Shown here piece by piece: positions 38,857-50,200 of a stretch of DNA of 64,000 bases. Position numbers and translations under genes: made by a program. The stretch's first letter is position 1. Every line of letters starts with the position of its first letter. Where the stretch lies: positions 6,966,087 through 7,030,086 of the forward strand of contig NC_049991.1 in the NCBI RefSeq assembly GCF_000003815.2. Direction: 5' to 3'. The notes beneath the pieces were generated by a model. It worked only from the letters and a program-made list of their open reading frames with translations, was not told the origin of the DNA and did not search any database. The DNA comes from Branchiostoma floridae (taxonomy: Eukaryota; Chordata; Leptocardii; Amphioxiformes; Branchiostomatidae).

Positions 38857-40332
38857 ACTGTATGCAGAAACTTTCGCGGTGGTTTTATGAGGGTCTGCAT
38901 GGGGGGTCTTGGTAACGCTTAACGGTGAATTCAGGAGGCCCGGTAACGGTTAACGGTAAATTCAGGAGGCCCGGTAACGCTTAACGGTAAATTCAGAAGG
39001 AGTTACAAAACATAACACCGTTGAAAGTAACATTGACGTGCATTCCTATTTATACAACGCTAGAGTAGTTATATCAATGGGGGAAAATATCCGACTAATG
39101 ATAAAGCAAAAGGTGCCCAGAACCCGGAGGAATGACAGCGACATTGTCCATGACATCTGTAAATTGACGGAGGCAGAGTTCCCGGCCCGCCACAGAGACG
39201 GTGACAGCAAATTTCTTATGGGGGGATTGAACTATTGTTTCAGCACATGGAGCGCCGAAGGCGCGACGCATCCCAGGGGGGTATGCTCCCCCGGGAAAAT
39301 TTCAAAATCAAGACCCTCTTAAATGCTGTTTCCTGCATTTTCGGCAAATTTTGCCGACTGACTAAGCTAGGTTGATTTTGACATTTTCATCGAATTACAC
39401 AATGATTATAGCTTTGGCCTCAACCCCCAGAGCCCCCGACATATTTTACCATTTCGAGTTCAGAAGGCACGAGACGTTGCAATATAAGTCCGGGAAAATT
39501 AAAATCTGGACCGTCTGAAACGTCATTTACTGTATTTTGAAGGACACATTTTGCTGTAAGACGAAGCTAAATTAAATGACATTTTATTAGAGACAAAAGT
39601 TTTTTGTGCCTACCAACGCCCCTAACATATTTTTACCATGTCATCGTGAGCGCCAAAGGCGCCAGCCGTCGCAAGGAAGGTCCGGAGAAACCTCATTTTC
39701 TGCATTCTACTTCTAGGAGTACTTTTTGCCCGAAACTAAGCTAAGTTTACACTGAAATCTGTATGAGTGATAAAGTTATTGAGGACGACGCTTCCGCAAC
39801 ATATTTTACCCTGTCCAGAGCCGAAGGCCGGGAGGCTCGGAGAAAATTTTGAAATCTAGACCCTTTGATTGAAACGCCATTTCCTGCATTTTCCGGGGTT
39901 CTATCTGGAATTTGACTTCGTGTGTATAACGGGTTACGAAGAATTTCTTGGTAACGCTTAACGTGAATTCGGGATAACAAATAATGGTTAACGTTGAATT
40001 AAAACGACCAATAACGCTTCACGAAGAATATACCGATAACGATTAACGTTAAATTAGAGAGGGTCGGTAACGATTAACGGTGAATTAAGAATAAGATGGC
40101 TCGTAACGCTTAACGGAAAAAGGCATGCAGACCCTCTTTTATGTTTGTGGTTTTCGTGGTGGCGGCTTCACCGCGAAATTAAAAACTACTGCAAACGTTT
40201 TTCCATGGCAGTAAGAGACTACAGTGCAATGGTGCTACTGGGAACTTCAAACCACCGCGAAATGTCCCTTTTCTGCTACCGCAAAATTAAATCCCCAGGA
40301 GCTTAGAATTAAATGCATTTACAGTATCAGGC
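38857..40332. mobile_element. MITE split by a nested element (outer element)
   Basis: The left fragment is about 38,857-38,888 (CTGTATGCAGAAACTTTCGC) and the right fragment about 40,137-40,332 (ends ATGCATTTACAG). It is related to the uninterrupted copy at about 42,027-42,268. The halves are separated by the element at 38,889-40,136. Confidence 0.65.
38889..40136. mobile_element. Non-autonomous TIR element inserted in a MITE (1248 bp)
   Basis: The terminal 13 bases are a perfect inverted repeat (GAGGGTCTGCATG ... CATGCAGACCCTC), flanked by direct TTTTAT on both sides (38883-38888 and 40137-40142). Inside lie GGTAACG(C/G)TTAACGG(T)-AATTCAGGAGGCCC tandem units at both sub-ends (about 38,910-39,000 and 39,945-40,115), around four diverged ~170-bp modules (about 39,240-39,900) each with GCGCC(G/A)AAGGCGC or similar, GG(A)GAAAATTT-AAATC-AGACC and TTTCCTGCATTTT. 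No transposase ORF. Confidence 0.75.
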
Positions 40333-40925
40333 TGCCTAACAAAAAAATTGTATGTCCAGGCCCAGGTGTTATGTTACATTTGTGTAAGTATGTTATTTCC
40401 TCAGACAAAACAGTCATTTTGGACCCTTTGCTACTGTTTTTGGCACTGCAGCAGAACCACTGTGTTTTGTATCTTTTGTCCTGGACATGCATTTGGTCCT
40501 TGGTTGTTGCTATATTCTGATTATACTAATGCAAACATGAAGAACTTGAAGAGTATCATGTATTTTGGAGGATTAGGTCCAGACGTCAGTGACAAGGTGA
40601 ACAAAACACAATTTGTTTTTGTGACGAATGGTCCCTAACCAAAACATTTCTTCAAAGAAATTGTTGTGTAGCAGTCACAGTTCTTTGTATGCCCCTTAAT
40701 GAAATTTTCCTCTGACAGAATTTGATTTAAGTTCTTTGCTGTTGGCCTTAGAGACGGATTTAAGCCAGATTAAGTGTTACTGTTGCTTACTTATTACATT
40801 CAATGATTCATGCTGATGTTGCCATTTAAGTTAAACTTGAGCCCACCCTATAGGGGTGTATCCCCATTCATTAAAATAAAAGAGTGCTAAACTGAGATAT
40901 CTTTTTATTATTAGGTCTACACATA

Positions 40926-41792
40926 CAGTCAACCCTGTCTACAGCGGCCACTCAGGGGACTGGTCAAAATTGGCTACTTTAGAGAGGTGGCCGCTATAGA
41001 GAAAATGCTGATTATTGACCACAAGCAATAAGTTACATATGGTTTTAGTACCCCTCGATCTTAATTCACACAATACAGCATTCTACATGTACTGCAATGA
41101 TTGTTACACTATGTGTATTAAGAAAACAAAAGCTATATAAAAGTTTTCAATGTTCTACAGTTTATATTGTCTGAATAGACCGGTATCGTCATATTTCTTT
41201 GATCCTTCGGCTTGGATCCTTTGATACTTCGCCGTCCATATGTTCCCACACGTCAGATTTCTCCATTATGCTAATGTGGTACTGACCAGAAAAGCATGTC
41301 ATTTTAAATTTCTTAATAAATGTAAGAATAAAATCCACCATAGTCTGAAGTTCATATCTTTTTACCTGTGCAACAACTTATTTAGAATGTTTTTGTAATG
41401 TAGATTAACCTCAGCGATAGTGTATCAGAACTCAACTTTACCACAATTTACCTCCGTAATAGTGGTATCGTCTGTTGACCTTATATGACCTCGTTTGTTG
41501 GCGGGCAGTTAGTTTTGTTTTGAAAATAAAGAAGTTTTAAATCCGGCGTTGGGTGACGATACGGCTGCTGTATGGCCGAATGCGTGCCGGACTGTAGATC
41601 AGCCGTCCGTCGTGGCCGTAATCGGCAGTGTTTCTGTATCTACGTGACTGGAATCGTGTGGCCGTGGCCGCGTTGGACGGGTGGCCGCTAAGCCTATTTC
41701 TTAATCATTACAAATCCAAGGGACCGACAAAAAGTGGCCACTATGGCCAGGTGGCCGGTATGCAAAGGTGGCCGCTAATACAGGTTTGACTG
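40926..41792. mobile_element. 867-bp TIR element (CAGTCAAACCTG ends)
   Basis: Left end CAGTCAACCCTGTCTACAGC and right end GCTAATACAGGTTTGACTG are inverted copies rich in GTGGCCGCTA and TGGCCGG motifs. TA flanks both sides. There is no transposase; the middle is unrelated AT-rich DNA with a GC-rich stretch near 41,540-41,690. Confidence 0.7.
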
Positions 41793-41848
41793 TATCTATA
41801 TCTGTGTCTATGGTATATAATATTATCAATGTCCTCGGCCCAGTTCAC

Positions 41849-41954
41849 CTGCCAGCAGTGTAATAGAATAGAGTGTGCAGGTTGAAGATGCGAGTAGGAT
41901 TGTTCAGCCACATGAGGGCCTGCAGACCTTCCAGAACTTCCCTCACATCCTTGA
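41849..41954 (-). CDS. Orphan exon, minus strand (unknown protein)
   Basis: Acceptor CTTTCCCCGTAG and donor GGCAG|GTGAAC bound 106 bases that are fully open in one frame: KDVREVLEGLQALMWLNNP, then TRIFNLHTLFYYTAG. Its phase (starts with 2 bases, ends with 2) fits the exon at 43,777-43,810. I do not recognise the family. Downstream exons were not found; the gene may be broken by the transposons between 38.8 and 41.8 kb. Confidence 0.5.
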
Positions 41955-42026
41955 CTACGGGGAAAGAGCCATGATGATGATGATAATAGTATATCATCCC
42001 ATACTTACAATGTAGATATTACAGTA

Positions 42027-42268
42027 ACTGTAAATGCAGAAACCTTCGCGGTGGTTTAATATTCGCGATTTTTTGTGGCAGCCACTTGACTGCGAACTTG
42101 AAAACAACCACAAACATTTTTCCATGGCAGTAAGACTAAGAGACTACAGTGCATGGTGCTACCACAAACTGAAAACCACTGCGAAAAGTCCTTTTTACAG
42201 TACTGCTACCGCGAAATTAAATCCCCGCGAAATTAAATCCCCGCGAAATTAAATGTATTTACAGTATT
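42027..42268. mobile_element. MITE related to 38,857-40,332 (uninterrupted copy)
   Basis: It starts CTGTAAATGCAGAAACCTTC, contains TTTTTCCATGGCAGTAAGA and AGAGACTACAGTGCA shared with the right half of the split copy, and ends with tandem CCGCGAAATTAAAT units and GTATTTACAG. It is AT-rich at the ends and has no ORF. Confidence 0.7.
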
Positions 42269-43776
42269 TGAAAGAATGAAGAAAAAATATTTCAAAGATT
42301 CTTTATGCCAAATATAACAAAGGTATATAAAGCAGTCATTTTTATTGCTAGAGAAGATTTTATACTAGTACTAACAGTTAAAACTAACCAACTAGTGCAA
42401 GCTGTCATTCCATACGTACGCCGTTTATTTTGAAACAGCCCGTGTGATAACAATAAAGAAAAATGTACTTTTATCTTGCATTCCATATCCTTATTAAGAT
42501 TAGAGTCATTTGAATACAGCGCTATAAGCCAGACCAAAGCACAATCACATTGATAGTTTACTTTAAAGAATGTTGAGAAAGATACTTCTGTATTCTTAAG
42601 TTGTTGCATACTCCATCATCCATGTCTGCACGAATGTCACATCATCTATTATTTATGACTCTTTCATAATTCATGGTATGAGGTTATCATAATCATTGAT
42701 TTGGAACCTAATGCTTTATCCACAAGAAGATAACATAATCATTCCATTTAACAATGGGTGTTGGTCTTTTAATGTTCAATTGTTCAGTTGTCACATCTTC
42801 CATATCTATATGTGCATACATGTGTCAGAAGTGTAATGTCCTATATCAATCCAATTATAAAGAATCCGCTTATAAATAGCAGTTCATCGGCCACAACATT
42901 CCATACTTTGTCAATCTGTTGAAATTGTCTTACTCTTACTCTTAGTATGACGTATTTCAATCTGGAAGCATGCACCTCAAATGTCAGAGTATAAAGAAGA
43001 AAAAAACTTATCAAAGTTGCATACCTTCAACCACGGAGTTTTCTCTTGAGATTAGTCTATCATTCCTTGTGTTGTATATGGATTCTTATTGAATGCAGGT
43101 ACTATACTAGTAGAAGAATGTCAGTAGATGATAGCTGGGGAGGTACTGGAACCTAATTTGAGAAAGTCCTTTTTACTGTAACCACCTGATTAGAAAGCAA
43201 AAATGTTGACACCAGTTAATACACTTGAACACTTGACTTAATGGTCTCTTATCCTTAAGCTTAACCCTGTGTACAGTTTCAGCTGGCAGCTCATCAGTGT
43301 TATTCTTTGGATTTTGAGGGAGCTTTAGGTGTTAGTCTTGAGTGTCAAACACCTGTTGTAAAAGAACCTAACACGGACGTTTAGAGGGAATATTAACCCA
43401 GTGTGCTAATGCCGAAAAGATAAGTTAGTAGCCAAGCCACATTAGAATGAACCCTTAACATGTTTTACATGATTATTGAAATGACTACTTCCAGTGTATA
43501 AATAACCAGTGGCTCCCATAAATCATCATTTTCCAGTAGTCCTATAGTATAGTTGATGACCTCATTGACCTGTCTTCCTATTACAACGATAGACATGCAA
43601 AAAAATATGAAAGGATGAAAATTGACAATTTTTTTTTATTTAGAAATAACTAGTATGTAACTATTATTTGCTTATACCTATCGTTGTCATCACAATCCTG
43701 GGTAATTTGACATAGGCACTAGTGATTATGTTGCTTGGTGTGGATGTTGAATTGGATGATATCACGAAACCTTTAC
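42269..43776. other. AT-rich spacer without a supported gene
   Basis: No coding region with splice support apart from the small orphan exon just beyond. The 105-codon minus ORF at 42,292-42,609 has no codon or domain support. Confidence 0.4.
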
Positions 43777-43810
43777 CTTGAAGAACCTGGAAGACCTCTG
43801 TCACAATGTC
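43777..43810 (-). CDS. Short orphan exon, minus strand, phase-compatible with 41,849-41,954
   Basis: The 34 bases between acceptor TTCCAGCTTAG and donor CTTCAAG|GTAAAGG encode DIVTEVFQVLQ and end in phase 1; the leftover G plus TC of the next exon gives Val. The product would continue into KDVREVLEGLQ. A farther-upstream open stretch (about 43,860-43,935, starting MNITLEKQWFDPP on minus) could be a first exon, but that is weak. Confidence 0.4.
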
Positions 43811-44207
43811 CTAAGCTGGAAAAATGTCATTAATTATTCAGAAGTCACTTTGTGACTATAGCTACAGGTATACAAAGAACATACATGTACAGGCCTTTTA
43901 TGGGTGGATCAAACCACTGTTTTTCTAAGGTGATGTTCATCCTGCCCCACTTTTACAAAACCCAAATAAAATGAAAAGCGAACAAGCTTTTCTTTTGGAA
44001 AGAAAATAGGGCATTGTAGCCACAAAGAAATATGAAATTGGGGTAGTATCTGTGTTACTTATTTTTGAATACAGGAGATAAGAAAGTTTTTCTTGACTCA
44101 GTGTACCCTATGTTATTCTTAGTGTATCAAGACTTAACATTGAAGATGACGCGTATCATTGAAGTTTACATGTATTTGTTACTATGGACAGATAGACAAC
44201 AGACGTG

Positions 44208-47200
44208 ATGCGATCTAGCCGTAGGTAAGGTGTTGTAATTTGTATGTCGATTATGATATGGTTTTTCTTTACAGTGTAGTGATATCAGGTGTTCAGTTTT
44301 CAGTCTCAAGTTAAAGACATGATCCAGTATGTTGATAAGCCAAACTATTTGAGACTTAGTTTAACCTGTTTTTTTGTTGTGTGTTTTCTAGAGCTGCGCC
44401 CTTCCACACGAGGGTGGGGATCCTCCCCGGGATTGGTTCAGATTCACCACAGGCAACTTCTCACAACCAAGTAGTCCCCGTAACTCGGGGGAAGCAATTG
44501 TCTCCTCTAATAGACACTGGGTATGGAGAAAGCAGCAGCATGGGTTCAACCGGAAAAGGCGTAGACCGTATATCCATAATCGAACAGTCCAACCGGGCTC
44601 TCTTAGAAGAAGTAGTCCGACTCCAAGGAGAGCTGAAGGCTTCGAACAGAAGACAGGACCAAATCATCTCCGAGGAAAGAAAGGCCAGGCAACAGGTTAT
44701 TGACAACTTGAGGTCGAGCAATGACTTGATATCACAACTTGCCACCAGGCTGAAGAGAGCTGAAGAATCTGTTGTAGAGGAGAGAGAAGCAGTGTCGGCA
44801 CTGGTTGGTCATACCAAACAGGTGGAAAAAGCAGTAATCAGCAGCCAACAGGAGCTTATGGGAAGAAGAGATACACAGAGTACAAGGTAACGGTAATTTT
44901 TGAGCTGTACGTAGTGTAACATTGGCCTGCTAAATGTGTTCAATAGTGTTCAGTACCAGGGACAGGTCATATTTGTATGATTGGATAGTGTTCAGTACCA
45001 GGGACAGGTCATATTTGTATGGATAGTGTTCAGTACCAGGGACAGGTCATGTTATGTGTGGATAGTGTTCAGTATCAGGGACAGTTCATAATCATAGTAA
45101 AGTAGGTTTTGGGGTAATTGTACTGTACTGTGGTTATGGGACTCGAAGCAACAGAAAGTCAAACTTTCATGTCGCAGAATATTGTTAGATTTTTCATCAA
45201 GTCATTGGAGTTTCCTTTACCCAGCATTTTTTTTTTTTTACATTTTTGTATGTTGGTACGTGTTACATATTTGTAGTTAGAATGAAACAGAGCTGTTGGT
45301 TAGTCCATATATTTACATATACCAATGACGGACTGACTAAATTTACTTTACCTCTGTCAATACTTGTACTAAAGAAAATTATTCAGTAGTGTGATGGCAT
45401 CTCAAAAAGTCATACATGACATAATATATTTGAAGGCTTTTCTTAATCCTTTTACTTGTTTACTCAACAGGATTTCTGAACTAAGACATGATCTTGACCA
45501 GTCCAAACATGCGCGGGAGCAGCTGGAGCGAGCCACCATGAGTCTGATTGACGAGGTTCGACAGATGAAGGCAAAGCTAGACGGGCAGGGGGCCGACATA
45601 AAGCAAGTGGCAGACGACGTCAAGCAGAGATCGCGGCGGTTGGAAGAGGACAGCAGACAAGCTGTATGAGATTATTATCTATAACAATTTTTACTGTCTC
45701 TTTTTCTTTTCACGCATATATCGGTTACCATGATGGTAAAGTTAGATTTTTTATGTGAATTATTGTTTCAAATTGGCCGTTATTGAACCATTACACCAAC
45801 CGTTCAGCATAGATTCATGTTTGCCATTGGCCATCAAGGACAGTTAGAAAGGAGAAGATATGACTTTACTTTAAAAATAAAAAAAAGATTGATAGCATTT
45901 CTTCTATTACCAAAAGTTGGATGTCTGTGTTTTAAGAAAATATGTTTCAGAAATAGAATAGTTGTCAACTTTAAGGTGTAACATGTTTCTACTGTCAATT
46001 CTGTCACTTGAGTTCTTTCTACTAATAAAAATCACATCTTTGTCCTGCTAACACCAATGTTTCAGAATTTTTGCACATTTTCAACACTTTGTTAGATTTC
46101 GAGAGCAGTATTTATCATATATGTGACTGTGTTGTCCACTATATTCATATCATTTCTTTCTCCTTACTTTTTGTGTGCACCTGTGGACACTTGTGTGTTT
46201 ATAGTGGGTAGGTACAACCTTACTTTGGTGTCAGTAGAAACTTTGTGTTTTTTCTACTTTCTCAGCCTTTAAAATCTCTGCTGTTAGTTTTTAACTTTAA
46301 GATCTTTGCTATTAGTTTTTAACTGTTATATTATATGATAATAAGTTGAGGATTATTTTGACTTTTGTCATTAGTTTTTGTCAGTTTCAACAAACAGGCA
46401 TGACAGACTCTTTTCACTTCTAAGTTAAATGATAGAATTTTAGTTGAAAAAAAATAATTTAAGCATTATGCTCTCAACCTCTTGTAGGTACATGTAGGTA
46501 CAAAATTGTGCTAGTGGTATAAATTCATATCGTTAAATATTTGAGAGTAGTACAAAATCATAGCCATAACAATTCATTCATTCATTAAGATTCCTCTTTG
46601 GGAATAAACACTGTGTATTGAGTTAGCAGTTATAACCTGTAAATGGTAAAGTGTTTTACTTTCAAATGTGTTTTTCTACTTAACTAACAGGACCAATAGC
46701 CCGTTCATCAATAATCTGAATCACTTGACTAAGTTGTAGGGTTTTGCCAGTGACTTAAATGACAGTCAACTGTTAAATGCATGGAGATGGAGTTTATGTA
46801 ATTATCTAATAAACAGGCAAAAATATGACACTAGGCAGACAATACCAGTGCATGTACAAAATGTACAATGCACGTTAGATATTAATCGCCTCCCTCCACT
46901 CATTCAGATTGACACCATCAGAAAACAGAGTGAGATGCAGCAGCACACCGAAGTGTCCTCAAGTCAACTCAGAATGCAGTTTGATGGGAGGTTTGTAGAT
47001 TACTTTATTGGTTTCATAAATCATATTTGTACTTGTACACATATATACATTTTTTTTTGTACATGTTAAAATGTGGTGCTTATACTTGAAAATTATTTCC
47101 CAGTATAACTGGAACATTTTTTTAAATTTGGCTGAGACAAAAAAAAGATGACCACACTGTACATCGTTACAGTCACAACACATGATATATTGTATGATTG

Positions 47201-50200
47201 CAGGTTGGGAGAGGTGAGGGATGTTGTACTGGAGCTGAGGAACAGGCAGAGTCAGGAGGAGATGTCTAGGAGACAACTGGAACAGCACATGGAATCAAAG
47301 TATGATTCTGGTGTTTCAGACATTTTTGCAAATCCTTCTAGACGAAACTACAGTTATATCAAAATACACTGGGTCAAGGTGTACATGACATGTGTTATGG
47401 TCGGGTATTCATGAAAAACCCTTCCAGACCAGATGTCAACACTTTGAAGTGATATTTGGTTGTTCCATGCATGTACATTGTGTCCCCGCAAGCTTTTCAA
47501 ATGGAAGTTTCAATGATCTAGGTTGGCAGTTATTAGTTTATAGGAATACAAAATACACTGTACGTCTTCTATAAAATAATTCTAAGGGTCAAAGACTTGT
47601 CTTTCTACCCATAACTTTGGTGTAGCTTTCTACAGTTTTGAAATTCATTTTGTTTTTCTCACTGCAGAATAGCAGAGATGCAGTCCACCTTGTCTAACCT
47701 TGAACAGAAGAGGGAAGGTGACCTACACACTGTGGATATTCTGCAGAAAGAGAGGGAACAGGCTGCTGAGAATGAGAGGGTCAGACTACAGGTTTGTGGG
47801 TTTTCCCTAACTTAAAGAAACTTGTCAAAAGCATACAATGTCATGTAGTACAATGTAGGTATAGCAAAAAGAAACTCATTGTGTGAAGATTCTTTGAATG
47901 TGTATTTATGACCAGCTTGAAAAGAAAATTTTAATGCAGGCTTCTTTTCATTCAGCTATCCTAGAAAATTTAGAGAATATTGATTTAAAGTGTGAATTCT
48001 CAGCAAAGTTTAAATCTTTTCCTAGGAGAATTTTAATCTTCTGTTTATTTAGACAATTGCAACCTTTTTTACTTTTTAGTGTAACTGTCCCAGAAGATGT
48101 GTATCATATAGAGTACCACGTCTGGAAAGTGATAATGTTGAATGAAGATTTCATTTAAAGATTGTCAGTTAAAAAAGAATTCAGGGCAAGTCGAATCAGT
48201 AATCATTATTTAAAAGTGACACGCATTTCCCTGTAAATTTCATGACTCAAGGAAATTTAATTGAAAAACTTGATTATAAGTCCTTCTCATCCACAATTCT
48301 CTTTTTCCAGGGTAAGCTGAGTGAGATAGCTGAGGAAGTCAGTAAAAAAATACTACAGAAGGAGATTCGACTCAGGGAGGAGGCACAACAAAAGTTCCAT
48401 AATGTTGAAAAGGTACTCTAGTACATAACTACATGTTAACAGTCTTTTTATTGTCCCTTTGGAGGTCAGTTGAGCCATATTTATCCTAATAATTGCTTTG
48501 ACCTTGCCATTTACCTTTGTTCTGTAAAGTATGATGTCCTTCACTTCCACACCTCTTTTCAACTGACTTAATATGGTTCAGTCACTTGTATTTATTAATT
48601 CATGAATCTGAAAAACCAATCTCTCGGTTTCAATGGTGTATAAGTTTTCATTATGAATGGGTGAATGATCTTTTCACTTATGATGTGTGACCTATTCTGA
48701 TGCACATGTCTGGAAGTAATGGACATTGAATGACATCCCGTCTTTTCAATTGTGGTCACCAACTTTTTCTCAACATCTCACAAAGTGATGGATGGTTTTG
48801 AAAAATCTCTCATGTTCATTCATGCAGGGCTACCTCCAGGTCATTTCCCTTCATCCCAAGACAGAAATTAATGCTTGTCCCTTGTTGGGACGGAAGGGAA
48901 TTTCACCCCATCTTTCCCCAAAAAATCCTCATGACATGATAGCAATGAAAATGTATCTCACTTAGCTTTCAATGAGATAAAAGATTTAACAATTTTTTAA
49001 AACCAACAAAATTGGTTCCCAATTGCTAAAGAATGCGCAAAACAAAGTTGGCGATGGCACTGATTTCATGTTTTATCAAATGAATATAAATTTTGTTTTT
49101 CTATAGATGCTGTCAGCCTTATATTAAGAGAAGGACATTTACTCATAATGCAACAGAAACAGTAAAAATTTACTATACCATATATTATGCAGTTACCCAT
49201 GGACATGTAAATTTAATACATTTTGTTGCTAATACATTGTACATGTACACTGTATGTCTGTGTCAATAAACCAAATTACCTGAAGATACAACATGTATGT
49301 TAAGAGTTTGCTTCAAGAAGCATTAAGACTAATCTTTAACTTGATCACAATTTTCCAAGCAATAAATGACTGTGTAGAAAATCATTACCCTGTATAGTGT
49401 CAATGCTTGTAGTAGGTTGATAACTTGATTTTTTTGTTTGACATGGCACCAGGTCCTTCGAGGTGAGGAAGCTGCAAGGATAGGACATGAACGTACCATC
49501 AGGGAGGAGAATGAAAAACGGTGGGGCGCACTACAGCAAATGAACGAGCAGGAGTTTTTTGCTCTCAGGGATATCGTCAAGGTATTCTCTTCTAGTCACT
49601 CTTGAATGCAGCCATTCAGTTGCAAGCCACTATGAAAATACAGATCTGATGTCTTTCTGATTTCATGTACAGTGTACACTCAGGCACTGACCATGAACGA
49701 ATAAATGTGTGAAAGGTTGAAAGATTTCAGAAGTCAGTCTGGAGGTTAGGGTTGTTGACTTTACTTAGAATCAAAAAGTTCTGGTTTTACATCCCTAGTA
49801 GGCTCTTGTGCCCTGTTGTGCCCTTAGGAAAGGGACTTTACACTTACATGTATATGTATATCCTAAATGCACAACTCAGGTGTAAATGATAACCTTGAGC
49901 TTTGGTTAGGAATGTCTTCTAGGATGATAATAAAGCCAGATTACATTTAAGACTCGACCAATAAAAGTACATGTAGATCAAATCTTACAGTCTATTTTCT
50001 TAGTGATATAAACCTGTAGAAAAAGTCATAGTCACTTATTATGCGGACTCTTTCACAATTGTGATCTAAATATTATTAAATAGATACATGTAATAATCAA
50101 ACTGCACAAAAACTGTGGGTAAGAATTTCTGTGTGTGCTACGAAATGTACATTGTATCATGTGTCCACAATACAGGTACATAAGTCCAAAACTGCAGAGA

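Noticed and set aside
40540-40638. Plus-strand ORF end reading KNLKSIMYFGGLGPDV
   Set aside because: It looks protein-like over a short stretch but has no splice sites and no second exon.
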